DNA of 64,000 bases from Pseudomonas mandelii (GTDB lineage: Bacteria; Pseudomonadota; Gammaproteobacteria; Pseudomonadales; Pseudomonadaceae). Location of the stretch: assembly GCF_900106065.1 (NCBI RefSeq), contig NZ_LT629796.1, positions 5,115,501 to 5,179,500 of the forward strand. The letters are read 5' to 3'. Of the stretch, positions 25,054-33,610 are shown piece by piece. The first letter of the stretch is position 1. Every line of letters begins with the position of its first letter. The translations under genes were made by a program, and so were the position numbers. A model generated the notes under the pieces. It was given only the letters and a program-made list of their open reading frames with translations, was not told the origin of the DNA and ran no database searches.

Positions 25054-25977
25054 TTACTCGTTCGGAACAATTGAACGTGTTGCGGGCGCTCTATCGCTTG
25101 CGCTCGACGTGGCGATCACCGCCCCCGCGATGATCAACACGGCAGGCACGATCAGGATCGGACCGGCCTGGCTGCGTCCCACGGCAAGCAGCAATAACGT
25201 CGATATCAACGGTGCCAGATAGGAAAGCGCCCCCAGCGTCGCCAGACTGCCGTGTTTGGTGGCGTGGTCCCAGGCAAGAAATGCCAGCCCGACCGGCCCG
25301 AGGCCAAGCACCACAATCGCGGTCCATTGGCCGGGATCAGGCAGTACCGTGGTTTCGAAGGCCAGATGGCAAATCAGACCAGACGCGGCCGACATACCGC
25401 AGATCCCGCCGATGATGCTGCTGGGCACGTTGTTGAACCGTCGGTTGATCACCGAGTAACCGGCCCAGATCACCGCACAGCCGAAGGCCGCGAGATAACC
25501 GGCGATGGGCATCGATGCGCCAGCCTCCGGGCCGTGTTGTTGCATGATGAACGCGGTGCCGGCCAGCCCCAGCAGCGCGCCGAGCATTTGCCGCTTGTGC
25601 AGCTTTTCCCCGGCCGAGAACGCCGAGAGCAGCACCAGCAACAGCGGCCACAGGTAGTTGATCAGACTGGCTTCGGCCGCCGGGGCTACTTTGAGCGCGA
25701 AAAAATACAGCGCGTGATAAACGAAAATGCCCACGAACCCGGTCACCCATACCGCCCAGGGCTGTCGCCAGCTACTGAAGCCGGCGAGCCCGCGTCGACC
25801 CAGAATCACCAGGCTCGCCACAAACGCTATGCCGAAGCTCAGTGTCAGCAGTTCAAAGGGCGGAATGCCTTCGGTGAGGGTGGTCAACAGCGCGAGGCAG
25901 GACCAGAGAACTATCGCGATCACGCCAACGGCGGTGGCTGAGTGGGGGGGACGGACGAGGGACGATGCGAGACTCAT
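25054..25977 (-). CDS. EamA/DMT-family exporter
   Basis: A 307-residue drug/metabolite transporter with two five-span EamA repeats (ten predicted membrane helices). The first repeat ends near NYLWPLLLVLLSAF and the second contains GYSVINRRFN and DHATKHGSLATLGALSYLAPL, close to the aromatic amino acid exporter YddG group. The ATG read from 25977 is preceded by GAAGGAAC. The same frame stays open far upstream through the next gene, but that stretch is the antisense-frame shadow of another membrane protein. Export substrate unknown; amino acids are likely. Confidence 0.88.
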   Translation of the reverse strand: MSLASSLVRPPHSATAVGVIAIVLWSCLALLTTLTEGIPPFELLTLSFGIAFVASLVILGRRGLAGFSSWRQPWAVWVTGFVGIFVYHALYFFALKVAPAAEASLINYLWPLLLVLLSAFSAGEKLHKRQMLGALLGLAGTAFIMQQHGPEAGASMPIAGYLAAFGCAVIWAGYSVINRRFNNVPSSIIGGICGMSAASGLICHLAFETTVLPDPGQWTAIVVLGLGPVGLAFLAWDHATKHGSLATLGALSYLAPLISTLLLLAVGRSQAGPILIVPAVLIIAGAVIATSSASDRAPATRSIVPNE

Positions 25978-26033
25978 GTCTGTTCCTTCAGCACGTAGCG
26001 GGCGACATCCTGGCCCTCTGGATGTGAAGGAGC

Positions 26034-26822
26034 TTAGCGTTTGATCGCTGATCGTCCAGTCTCGGTCGTCGAGTTGATCGGTCGCGCCAGCAAGCGCCTG
26101 GTTATGCCCAACATCCCCACGGACACCACAACACCGAGGGCAAAGGCGCTCATGCCCATGTCGGGCAACGCCAGCGCCAACACCAGGCAAAACGCCGCGA
26201 ACGAATACATGCCGGTCGCCGTCGCCCGCAGCAATGCTGCCGTAAACGCCGGGCCGCGGGTTTGCTGGGAAAACACCGCCATCACGCTGCCGAGTACCGG
26301 GAACACCGCGAGCAAACCGCTCCAGCCTTCGCCGACGGTGCTGGCGAGTAAGGTCACGGCGAGGGTGAGCAGGGCGCCGGCCATCATGCGCAGCAGCAGT
26401 CTGTCGGACTTCGGCGCCGGGCCTGTAACGATGGGTTGCACACTGGGAAACAGGTACGGCGCCGCCAGCAGCGCGGTGGCGGCCGCGATCACCGAGAACA
26501 TCAGCGAGGGGGGTATCAGCGAGAGCACCACGGCCACGGCGGACCAGACCAGCAGTGAAATGGTCAACGCCCATGGCCATCCTGCCCGTTGAGCGACCTG
26601 GGCGTAGGTCACGCAGAAGGCAATCATCGCGGACATCGCCGACAACGCCGCCGTCGCTGATTGAGCGGCGAACACCTGGCCTTGTTCGATGGCAAGGAAG
26701 AACAGAATCGGCCCGACCACCACCGGCAATCCCGACAGCCAACCGGCCACGCTGGGGCCCCAGCGTTTGCCTGCCAGGGAAATCAACAAGAGGAAGCCTG
26801 GAATCACCAGCAGCTTGAGCAT
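26034..26822 (-). CDS. Integral membrane protein, unknown function
   Basis: About 262 residues with eight or so hydrophobic spans and little polar sequence. It starts MLKLLVIPGFLLLISLAGKRWGP and has a Gly/Pro-rich WLSGLPVVVGPILFFLAIEQG region (here in short LSGLPVVVGP) that is often seen in small transporter-like proteins. I do not recognise a named family. In-frame GTG codons at 26828 and 26834 lie nearer to a GGAG box and are possible starts. It is 56 bases upstream of the EamA gene on the same strand, so the two may form an export operon. Confidence 0.8.
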   Translation of the reverse strand: MLKLLVIPGFLLLISLAGKRWGPSVAGWLSGLPVVVGPILFFLAIEQGQVFAAQSATAALSAMSAMIAFCVTYAQVAQRAGWPWALTISLLVWSAVAVVLSLIPPSLMFSVIAAATALLAAPYLFPSVQPIVTGPAPKSDRLLLRMMAGALLTLAVTLLASTVGEGWSGLLAVFPVLGSVMAVFSQQTRGPAFTAALLRATATGMYSFAAFCLVLALALPDMGMSAFALGVVVSVGMLGITRRLLARPINSTTETGRSAIKR

Positions 26823-26900
26823 CAGCACGCACACGTCTCCGACCTGAGTGAGGCGCCAACGTTAGCACTGCGGACGCAGGATTGCTCTAGGAATGAGGGG

Positions 26901-26916
26901 GTTTTGTATACAAAAC
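26901..26916. promoter_or_regulatory. Perfect 16-base palindrome in a divergent promoter
   Basis: GTTTTGTATACAAAAC is a perfect palindrome, and a second half-site-like ATTGTACAAAAC follows at about 26931-26942. TTGTATACAA-type sites are typical of GntR-family regulators. It lies between the membrane-protein gene and the chalcone isomerase-like gene and could govern either; no regulator gene is adjacent. Confidence 0.55.
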
Positions 26917-26992
26917 TTGCAACTCAAATAATTGTACAAAACGTAGCTTTGCGTATAGGTTTTTAACAGATGCCCATGGTGAGAAAAACGCG

Positions 26993-27526
26993 ATGAACAG
27001 ACTCCGGTTGCGCCTGTATCACGGTGTGTTGTTGCTGGGATTGTCATGCACCCAGGCCTTGGCCAATTGGCAGGAGGCATTGCCCGGCGCGCAGATCATC
27101 GGCGCCGGCGAGTTTCGGGTGTTCGGATTCGATGTCTACAACGCTCGGCTCTGGAGTGCGGCCCGGCCTTTGGCGCCAGACCAGCCGTTTGCCCTGGAGC
27201 TGATCTATCAGCGCAGCATTTCCCGCGATGATTTGGTGCAGGCCAGTGTCGATGAAATCAAGCGGTTGTCCGGCGCCTCGGTCAGCACCGAGCAACTCGA
27301 GCGCTGGAAGGTGCAGATGCAACAGTCGTTCGTCGACGTAAAAGCCGGCATGCGCATTACCGGCGTTTATTTGCCGGGGCAGGGCGCGCGGTTCTTTGTC
27401 GGCCAGCAGCCGCAACACGAAGTGAAAGACCCGCAATTCGCCCGGGCCTTTTTCGATATCTGGCTCGACCCACGTACACGTAATCCGGAGTTGCGCCAGC
27501 AGTTGCTGGGCAGCGCCAAGCCTTGA
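26993..27526 (+). CDS. Chalcone isomerase-like periplasmic protein
   Basis: A 177-residue protein of the chalcone isomerase-like family, with a signal peptide ending near CTQALA/NWQ (residue about 25). Family landmarks are GAGEFRVFGFDVYNARLW, FALELIYQRSISRDDLV and AFFDIWLDPRTRNPELRQQLLG (given in part: DIWLDPRTRNPELR). Bacterial members bind fatty acids or act in unknown envelope processes rather than flavonoid chemistry. It is followed after 10 bases by a DUF3833 lipoprotein gene, a pairing known from larger clusters with cyclopropane synthase and amine oxidase genes that are absent here. Confidence 0.87.
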   Translation: MNRLRLRLYHGVLLLGLSCTQALANWQEALPGAQIIGAGEFRVFGFDVYNARLWSAARPLAPDQPFALELIYQRSISRDDLVQASVDEIKRLSGASVSTEQLERWKVQMQQSFVDVKAGMRITGVYLPGQGARFFVGQQPQHEVKDPQFARAFFDIWLDPRTRNPELRQQLLGSAKP

Positions 27527-27536
27527 GGTGCATGAC

Positions 27537-28061
27537 ATGTTGAAAAATCTGCTGCTGGTGTTGTGCGTCTGCCTGGCGGGTTGCAGCGTCGATGTGCAGC
27601 ATTACAGCGAGCAAAACCCCAAGCTCGATCTACCCGGGTTCTTCGTCGGCCGAGTGGATGGCTGGGGAATGTTCCAGAAGCGCTCGGGCGAGGTGGTCAA
27701 ACGCTTTCATGTGCTGATCAACAGCCGAATGGACGGTCAGAACCTGATCATGCATGAAGCCTTTACCTACAGCGACGGCACGAAGCAGACCCGTGTCTGG
27801 ACGTTGTACCCGGACGGCCCTGGCCGTTGGCGCGGTACGGCCGGCGATGTGGTCGGCGAGTCTCGCGGTGAGGTCGCCGGCAACGCGCTGCACTGGCGCT
27901 ATGAACTGAGCCTGCCGGTGGACGACAAGGTCTACCAGGTGCATTTCGACGACTGGATGTACTTGCTGGACGAAAACACCATGGCCAATCGCTCCGCCAT
28001 GACCAAGTTTGGTGTTGAATTGGGCCAGGTGACCTTGTTCTTCCGCCGCCACGGCGCCTGA
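27537..28061 (+). CDS. DUF3833 lipoprotein
   Basis: A 174-residue lipoprotein: MLKNLLLVLCVCLAGC ends in the lipobox LAGC (Cys about residue 16). The mature part shows DUF3833 features: LDLPGFFVGRVDGWGMFQKRSGEVVKRF-type start (DLPGFFVGRVDGWG), then GKWRGTAGDVVGE-like WRGTAGDVVGESRGEV and DDWMYLLDENTMANRS. GAGGTG lies just before the ATG, overlapping the stop of the chalcone isomerase-like gene. The function is unknown; co-occurrence with the upstream gene suggests a joint role in envelope lipid handling. Confidence 0.88.
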   Translation: MLKNLLLVLCVCLAGCSVDVQHYSEQNPKLDLPGFFVGRVDGWGMFQKRSGEVVKRFHVLINSRMDGQNLIMHEAFTYSDGTKQTRVWTLYPDGPGRWRGTAGDVVGESRGEVAGNALHWRYELSLPVDDKVYQVHFDDWMYLLDENTMANRSAMTKFGVELGQVTLFFRRHGA

Positions 28062-28132
28062 TACCCGGGCATTTGCCCCTTGGGCGCAGGGGCTGAAACG
28101 TCTAAGCTGCGCTTTTCCACCTGTCGACGGAT

Positions 28133-29458
28133 GTGTCCGTGAAATTCAGTTTGCCCAAGGTTGGCACTGCGCCATTTTGCCCGCCGGAAGTGGCGGGCAG
28201 CGTTGCAGTTGATCCCAACGCTTCATTTTTCAAACGCATGCTGCGCTTTGCCGGTCCTGGCTTGCTGGTGTCCATCGGCTACATGGACCCGGGCAACTGG
28301 GCGACCGCCATCGAGGCCGGTTCGCGTTTTGGTTACAGTCTGTTGTTCGTGGTGCTGCTGGCGAGTCTGGCGGGGATGGTGGTGCAGTGTCTGTGTTCGC
28401 GCCTGGGCATCGCCACCGGCCGCGATCTGGCGCAGCTGTCCCGGGAGCGCTACAGCACACGGACCGCGCGGACTCAATGGGTGCTGGCGGAAATCTCGAT
28501 CATCGCCACCGATCTGGCGGAAGTGCTCGGTTGCGCGCTGGCCTTCCACTTGCTCCTGGGTTGTTCGCTGACTGTCGGCATCGCGCTGACCGCGTTTGAC
28601 ACGCTGCTGGTGCTGGCCCTGCAAAACCGTGGTTTCCGCCGCCTGGAAGCGATCATGCTGGTGCTGGTGAGCACCATCGGCGTGTGCTTCTTCGTCGAGT
28701 TGCTGCTGATCAAGCCGTACTGGCCGGACGTCGCCCGTGGGTTTACGCCGTCCCTTTCAGCCATTGGCGATGCCGCGCCGCTGTACCTGGCCATTGGCAT
28801 CCTCGGGGCCACGGTGATGCCGCATAACTTGTACCTGCACACCTCGATCGTACAGACCCGAATGATCGGCAAGGACCTGGCCAGCAAGCGGGACGCGGTC
28901 AAACTGGCGCGGATCGATACCATTGGCTCTCTGGCGTTGGCGCTGCTGGTCAATGCGGCGATCCTGATCCTCGCCGCGGCGGCCTTTCATCAGAGCGGGC
29001 ATACCGATGTGGTGGACATCCAGGACGCCTATCACTTGCTCGACCCGCTGGTGGGCGGCGCCTTGGCCAGTGTGTTGTTCGGGGTGGCCTTGCTGGCGTC
29101 CGGGCAGAGTTCGACGTTTACCGGGACCATCGCGGGGCAGGTGATCATGGAGGGTTATCTGAACCTGCGGATCCCGTGCTGGCAACGACGGCTGATTACC
29201 CGGGGGCTGGCGTTGATCCCGGCGTTCATCGGCGTCTGGCTGATGGGTGACAATGCGATCGGCAAGTTGCTGGTGTTGAGTCAGGTGGTGTTGAGTCTGC
29301 AGTTGCCGTTTGCGTTGTACCCGCTGATTCGCATGACCAACGATCACAAATTGATGGGACCGTTTGTGAATCGCTGGCCGACGCGGGTGTTGGCGTGGGG
29401 GTTGTTTGGGGTGATCAGTGGGGCGAATAGCTGGTTGATCTTGCAATTTTTGGGGTGA
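28133..29458 (+). CDS. mntH: Nramp family divalent metal (Mn2+) transporter
   Basis: A 441-residue Nramp transporter with eleven predicted spans. The metal-binding motifs are DPGN in MDPGNWAT (span 1, near residue 52) and the MPHN of TVMPHNLYLHTS (span 6, near 225); the conserved transport signature GQSSTFTGTIAGQ is near 325. It imports Mn2+ or Fe2+ with protons. The start is a GTG at 28133 (another GTG is at 28139). I see no clear MntR or Fur box in the 71-base leader, which does contain a GCCCC/GGGGC hairpin at 28075-28093. No partner genes. Confidence 0.92.
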   Translation: MSVKFSLPKVGTAPFCPPEVAGSVAVDPNASFFKRMLRFAGPGLLVSIGYMDPGNWATAIEAGSRFGYSLLFVVLLASLAGMVVQCLCSRLGIATGRDLAQLSRERYSTRTARTQWVLAEISIIATDLAEVLGCALAFHLLLGCSLTVGIALTAFDTLLVLALQNRGFRRLEAIMLVLVSTIGVCFFVELLLIKPYWPDVARGFTPSLSAIGDAAPLYLAIGILGATVMPHNLYLHTSIVQTRMIGKDLASKRDAVKLARIDTIGSLALALLVNAAILILAAAAFHQSGHTDVVDIQDAYHLLDPLVGGALASVLFGVALLASGQSSTFTGTIAGQVIMEGYLNLRIPCWQRRLITRGLALIPAFIGVWLMGDNAIGKLLVLSQVVLSLQLPFALYPLIRMTNDHKLMGPFVNRWPTRVLAWGLFGVISGANSWLILQFLG

Positions 29459-29470
29459 CTGGGCCGGCCT

Positions 29471-29547
29471 CATCGCGAGCAGGCTCGCTCCCACAGTGGA
29501 TCTGAGGTGAACACAAAACCCTGTGGGAGCGAGCCTGCTCGCGATGA
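29471..29547. repeat. REP pair, GTGGGAGCGAGCCTGCTCGC type
   Basis: CATCGCGAGCAGGCTCGCTC and its mirror GAGCGAGCCTGCTCGCGATG. It follows mntH; a second, different REP pair follows 120 bases later, so the 404-base gap 29459-29862 is largely repeat DNA. Confidence 0.92.
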
Positions 29548-29668
29548 ACGATAACGCGGTTTTCCGGGCGGCCCGTTGCCCACGCTGAACCTGGTGAGAT
29601 TTGCCTGAAGGCTGGGGCAAAAAAGAACCCGGTGCTTCTGATGACTGTCAGCCCAGACAGATACTGAC

Positions 29669-29781
29669 TGTGGCGAGGTAGCTTGCTCCCGATCGAGCGC
29701 GAAGCGCTCGCAAAATCTTCGACAATTGCCGGGATTTTGGGGCTGCTTCGCAACCCAGCGGGAGCAAGCTCCCTCGCCACA
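29669..29781. repeat. REP/BIME pair, TGTGGCGAG type
   Basis: TGTGGCGAGGTAGCTTGCTC to the left, GGGAGCAAGCTCCCTCGCCA to the right, inner stems GAGCGCGAAGCGCTC and GGGGCTGCTTCGCAACCC. It ends just before the thiolase stop. Confidence 0.9.
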
Positions 29782-29862
29782 AAAGCCTGCAACGCAGGAA
29801 CACCGGGGGTGTTACCAGACTGCGCGGTTCTTCGTGGGTCCCCGCGCAGTCTGTTGAACGCT

Positions 29863-31044
29863 TTACGCCCGTTCGATCGCCAAAGCCACGCCCTGACCAC
29901 CACCAATGCACAAGGTGGCGAGGCCTTTCTTGGCGTCGCGCTTGATCATTTCGTGCAGCAGGGTCACCAGCACCCGGCAGCCCGACGCACCGATCGGGTG
30001 ACCGAGGGCGATGGCGCCGCCGTTGACGTTGACCTTGTTCAAGTCCCATTCCAGATCCTTGGCCACCGCCAGGGATTGCGCGGCGAAGGCTTCGTTGGCC
30101 TCGACCAGGTCCAATTGGTCGATGGACCAGCCAGCCTTGCTCAGGCAACGGCGCGTGGCCGAGACCGGGCCGATGCCCATGATTGCCGGGTCGACGCCCG
30201 CGTTGGCGTAAGCGGCGATTTTCGCCAGCACTGGAAGACCCAGGGCCTTGGCTTTGTCGGCGCTCATCAGGATCACGGCGGCGGCACCGTCGTTCAGGGA
30301 CGAGGCGTTACCGGCAGTCACCGAACCGTCCTTCTTGAAGGCCGGTTTCAGTTTGCCCAGCGCTTCAGCGGTGGTGCCGGCACGCGGTTGTTCATCGGTG
30401 GCAAAGGACAGCGGATCGCCCTTGCGCTGCGGGATCAGGATCGGTGTGATCTCATCGACAAAACGCCCGGCTTCGATGGCAGCTGTGGCTTTCTGCTGCG
30501 AGGCCGCGGCGAAGGCGTCCTGTTGCTCGCGGGTCAGGTTGTACTTGTCCGCCAGGTTCTCGGCGGTGATGCCCATGTGGTAATCGTTGAACGCATCCCA
30601 CAGGCCGTCGCTGATCATGGTGTCGACGATTTGCGCGTGCCCCATGCGCAGGCCAGTGCGGGCTCCGGGCATGACGTAGTTGGACAGGCTCATGTTTTCC
30701 TGGCCGCCGGCAATGATCACCTCGGCGTCGCCGCAGCGGATCGCCTGAGTGGCCAGGTGCAAGGCTTTCAAACCCGAGCCGCAGACCTTGTTCAGGGTCA
30801 TCGCCGGCACGGTAAACGGCAGGCCGGCCTTGATCGCGGACTGGCGCGCCGGGTTCTGCCCGGCACCGGCGGTCAACACCTGGCCCATGATCACTTCATC
30901 GACTTCAGCAACGTCCAGGCCGGTTTGCGCCAGCAGCTGACGGATCACCGCGGCACCGAGGTCAACGGCGGACACATTGGCCAGCGAGCCCTGGAAACTG
31001 CCGATGGCGGTTCGGGTGGCGGCAACAATAACGACGTCTTGCAT
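29863..31044 (-). CDS. atoB: Acetyl-CoA C-acetyltransferase (thiolase)
   Basis: A 393-residue thiolase II, splitting acetoacetyl-CoA into two acetyl-CoA (or the reverse). The acylated Cys is in [11 protein letters not shown] (near residue 89); GGQENMS near 117; and the C-terminal active-site pair is [17 protein letters not shown] (His near 349) and [12 protein letters not shown] (Cys near 379). The ATG read from 31044 is chosen over an in-frame upstream codon because AGGAATT lies just before it. It is the third gene of a CoA-transferase operon, giving a complete route from free acetoacetate to acetyl-CoA. Confidence 0.94.
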   Translation of the reverse strand: MQDVVIVAATRTAIGSFQGSLANVSAVDLGAAVIRQLLAQTGLDVAEVDEVIMGQVLTAGAGQNPARQSAIKAGLPFTVPAMTLNKVCGSGLKALHLATQAIRCGDAEVIIAGGQENMSLSNYVMPGARTGLRMGHAQIVDTMISDGLWDAFNDYHMGITAENLADKYNLTREQQDAFAAASQQKATAAIEAGRFVDEITPILIPQRKGDPLSFATDEQPRAGTTAEALGKLKPAFKKDGSVTAGNASSLNDGAAAVILMSADKAKALGLPVLAKIAAYANAGVDPAIMGIGPVSATRRCLSKAGWSIDQLDLVEANEAFAAQSLAVAKDLEWDLNKVNVNGGAIALGHPIGASGCRVLVTLLHEMIKRDAKKGLATLCIGGGQGVALAIERA

Positions 31045-31055
31045 GGAAGAATTCC

Positions 31056-31721
31056 TCACTGGGCAGCGAACTGCATTTCCGGAACGTGATCCGGCACGAT
31101 CAGTTTACCGGCGGTCTTGGCGACAATCTCTTCGACGCTGACGCCCGGCGCACGTTCTTTGAGAATGAACGCGCCATTTTCGATTTCAAGGTAAGCCAGG
31201 TCGGTCAGCACACGCTTGATGCACCCGGCGCCGGTCAGCGGCAGGCTGCATTTGGACAGAAGCTTGGACTCACCGTCCTTGGACGCGTGGGTCATGATGA
31301 CGATGATGTTGTCCGCGCCGGCCACCAGGTCCATGGCGCCGCCCATGCCCTTGACCAGTTTGCCGGGGATCATCCACGAGGCGATGTTGCCTTGCACGTC
31401 GACTTCAAAGGCGCCCAGCACGGTCAGGTCGACATGACCCCCGCGAATCATCGCGAAGGACTCGGCCGAGGAAAAGATCGACGCGCCGATACGCGCGGTC
31501 ACCGTTTGTTTGCCGGCGTTGATCATGTCGGCATCGATGGTTTCTTCAGTAGGAAAGGGGCCCATGCCGAGCAGGCCGTTTTCCGACTGCAGCATGACTT
31601 CCATGCCTTCAGGGATGTAGTTGGCAACGAGGGTCGGAATGCCGATGCCCAGGTTCACGTAAAAGCCGTCCTGCATTTCGCGGGCGACGCGTTGAGCCAT
31701 TTGTTCGCGGGAAAGTGCCAT
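31056..31721 (-). CDS. dhcB: 3-oxoacid CoA-transferase subunit B
   Basis: A 221-residue beta subunit of a family I CoA-transferase (ScoB/AtoA/DhcB). The catalytic Glu lies in [15 protein letters not shown] (near residue 46). [16 protein letters not shown] at the start and [27 protein letters not shown] sequence ([10 protein letters not shown]) are the family blocks. It transfers CoA from a donor such as succinyl-CoA to acetoacetate or a related 3-oxoacid; in P. aeruginosa the homologous pair DhcAB is linked to carnitine/3-dehydrocarnitine use. It follows the A subunit by 33 bases and precedes the thiolase by 11. Confidence 0.93.
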   Translation of the reverse strand: MALSREQMAQRVAREMQDGFYVNLGIGIPTLVANYIPEGMEVMLQSENGLLGMGPFPTEETIDADMINAGKQTVTARIGASIFSSAESFAMIRGGHVDLTVLGAFEVDVQGNIASWMIPGKLVKGMGGAMDLVAGADNIIVIMTHASKDGESKLLSKCSLPLTGAGCIKRVLTDLAYLEIENGAFILKERAPGVSVEEIVAKTAGKLIVPDHVPEMQFAAQ

Positions 31722-31754
31722 TGTTATTTTTCCTTCAGGTCCGGGGGCTGGGGA

Positions 31755-32453
31755 TCACTTACGCACGGTGCGCTGTTCGATGCGCTTCTCGAACGTGCCG
31801 CAAATGACTCGGTCGACGTAGATGCCAGGGGTGTGGATCTGCGACGGTTCCAGCTCGCCGGGTTCGACGATTTCTTCGACTTCGACCACGGTGATCTTGC
31901 CGGCAGTGGCGGCCAGCGGGTTGAAGTTCTGGGCGGTGTGGCGATAGATCACGTTGCCGAAGTGGTCGGCTTTCCAGCCTTTGACGATGGCGAAATCACC
32001 GGTGATGGATTCTTCCATCAGGTACTTGCGGCCATGGAATTCGCGCACTTCCTTGCCATCGGCAACCGGAGTGCCAACGCCGGTGGCGGTGAAGAAAGCG
32101 GGGATGCCGGCACCGCCAGCGCGCATTTTTTCGGCGAGGGTGCCTTGCGGGGTCAGGACGACTTCGATTTCGCCTTTGAGCAGTTGGTCTTCGAACAGTT
32201 TGTTCTCACCGACGTAGGAGGCCACCACTTTGCGAATCTGCCGGTCTTCCAGCAACACGCCGAGGCCGAAACCGTCGACGCCGCAATTGTTGGAAACCAC
32301 GGTGAGGTCACGGGTGCCCTTGCGCTTGATCTCGGCGATCAGGTTTTCCGGGATCCCGCACAGGCCGAAGCCGCCGGCGATCACGGTCATGCCGTCTTCA
32401 AGACCTGCCAGAGCTTCCTCATAGGAACTCACGCGCTTGTCGAAACCTGCCAT
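31755..32453 (-). CDS. dhcA: 3-oxoacid CoA-transferase subunit A
   Basis: A 232-residue alpha subunit of a family I CoA-transferase. The signature [16 protein letters not shown] is near residue 25 and [13 protein letters not shown] near 53; [19 protein letters not shown] near 105 is typical. The ATG read from 32453 has AAGAGGTG just ahead; the open frame continues upstream without a ribosome site. First gene of the dhcA-dhcB-atoB operon, divergent from a LysR gene, the order I recall for P. aeruginosa PA1998-PA2001 (dhcR, dhcA, dhcB, atoB). Confidence 0.93.
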   Translation of the reverse strand: MAGFDKRVSSYEEALAGLEDGMTVIAGGFGLCGIPENLIAEIKRKGTRDLTVVSNNCGVDGFGLGVLLEDRQIRKVVASYVGENKLFEDQLLKGEIEVVLTPQGTLAEKMRAGGAGIPAFFTATGVGTPVADGKEVREFHGRKYLMEESITGDFAIVKGWKADHFGNVIYRHTAQNFNPLAATAGKITVVEVEEIVEPGELEPSQIHTPGIYVDRVICGTFEKRIEQRTVRK

Positions 32454-32554
32454 ATGCACCTCTTTTATTCTTTGTGGGCGGCTGGCTAGCCGTATGGGTA
32501 GGAGTGTCTCGCTGGATGATTTATTTGTTAAGTTGATTTTTAAGGTTGATTGAT

Positions 32555-32580
32555 AGATAAAACTCACCAATCACTTATCT
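32555..32580. promoter_or_regulatory. Candidate LysR-type operator
   Basis: AGATAA at 32555-32560 and TTATCT at 32575-32580 form an inverted repeat with a 14-base spacer, just 24 bases upstream of the LysR gene start, in the 150-base AT-rich divergent promoter region 32454-32603. A dyad here fits autoregulation plus control of dhcA. Identity of the binder is inference. Confidence 0.45.
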
Positions 32581-32603
32581 TTAATACGTTGGAGCCCGCG
32601 CCC

Positions 32604-33506
32604 ATGACAGTCAAGCAGATCCGCGCATTCCTGGCCGTGGCCCAGAGCCTGAGTTTCGCCGTGGCCTGCGAGCGGTTGCACCTGTCGCAATCGGCCTTGA
32701 GCCTGACCATCAAAGCCCTGGAGGAGGGGCTGGGCGGCCGGCTATTCACCCGCAACACACGGAATGTGGCGTTGACGGCGGAAGGCGAATCCCTGGTGCC
32801 CCTCGCTCGCCGGTTGATTGCGGATTGGGACAACGCCGAGGATGAACTGCGCCAGCGTTTCACCCTCCAGCGCGGGCGCGTGACCCTGGCGGCAATGCCG
32901 TCGTTTGCCGGCAATCTGCTGCCGCCGATCCTCAAGACTTTTCGCGCCCGTTATCCCAAGGTCAACGTCACGGTGAACGACGTGATCAACGAGCAAGTGC
33001 TGGAAATGGTGCGCGACCGGCAGGTGGAGCTGGGGGTGGCGTTTGAGCCGTCGCAGAGTTCATCGCTGGCATTCACGCCGTTGTATATGGACCGTTTCGT
33101 TGCCGTGGTACCGGACGACTCTCCCTTGGCGCAACGGCACGACATTGATTGGCAGACGTTGCTCAAGGAACCGTTCATTACCTTGCAGCGTCCGTCGACG
33201 GTACGGGTGATGCTGGAAGAACACTTGCAGGCCCGGGGGATGAAATTGCCGGTGGAGTTTGAAAGCCATCAGTTGGCGACAGTCGGAAGGATGGTGGCCA
33301 GCGGATTGGGCGTCAGCGCCGTGCCAGCCCTGTGCGCCGGGCAGATGCGCGAGTTGGGCGCACGGTGCATTACCTTGCGCGACCCGGTGGTGGAGCGGGC
33401 GATCGGGGTGCTGACCAAGCCAGGAGTGGAACTGTCGGCGGCGGCGCAGGCGTTGTTCGATATCCTCAAAGCCGAGAATCTGGGTGAGCGAGTGTCCATG
33501 CCCTGA
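32604..33506 (+). CDS. dhcR: LysR-family regulator of the CoA-transferase operon
   Basis: A 300-residue LysR regulator. The HTH lies in residues about 5-60 (AFLAVAQSLSFAVACERLHLSQSALSLTIKALEE, in short ACERLHLSQSALSLTIK), with GGRLFTRNTRNVALTAEGE after it; the rest is a LysR substrate domain (LAAMPSFAGNLLPPIL near 95). I chose the ATG at 32604 where LysR proteins begin; the upstream in-frame codon has no support. Divergent from dhcA. Probable activator in response to a 3-oxoacid or its CoA ester; by position it corresponds to PA1998. Confidence 0.9.
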   Translation: MTVKQIRAFLAVAQSLSFAVACERLHLSQSALSLTIKALEEGLGGRLFTRNTRNVALTAEGESLVPLARRLIADWDNAEDELRQRFTLQRGRVTLAAMPSFAGNLLPPILKTFRARYPKVNVTVNDVINEQVLEMVRDRQVELGVAFEPSQSSSLAFTPLYMDRFVAVVPDDSPLAQRHDIDWQTLLKEPFITLQRPSTVRVMLEEHLQARGMKLPVEFESHQLATVGRMVASGLGVSAVPALCAGQMRELGARCITLRDPVVERAIGVLTKPGVELSAAAQALFDILKAENLGERVSMP

Positions 33507-33514
33507 TCACAATC

Positions 33515-33609
33515 CCCTGTAGGAGCGAGGCTTGCCCGCGAAAAGGCACCTTCAACATTGAAGTCGACTGACACGACGCCTTCGCGAGCAAGCTTCGCTC
33601 CTACAGGGG
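33515..33609. repeat. REP/BIME pair, GTAGGAGCGAGGCTTGCC type
   Basis: CCCCTGTAGGAGCGAGGCTT at left and a right arm ending CTTCGCTCCTACAGGGG. The spacer contains GTCGACTGACACGACG, the inner motif shared with other pairs. Between the convergent LysR and sirtuin genes. Confidence 0.9.
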
Positions 33610-33610
33610 T

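Noticed and set aside
25054..26868. A continuous 604-codon minus-strand frame across the EamA gene and the next membrane protein gene
   Set aside because: Only the part from 25977 down encodes a known fold; the upstream part is a shadow of the separate membrane-protein gene read in another frame, which has consistent hydrophobic spans and its own start.
28075..28093. A terminator after the DUF3833 gene
   Set aside because: GCCCC/GGGGC can pair but no U-run follows; could equally be leader structure of mntH.
23271..29781. CRISPR-like short repeats
   Set aside because: The repeats are inverted pairs, not regularly spaced direct repeats with unique spacers, and no cas gene is seen; they are REP elements.
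31086..32489. A 467-codon plus-strand frame across the CoA-transferase genes
   Set aside because: Antisense to two well-recognised subunits; composition is biased and it has no motif or ribosome site.
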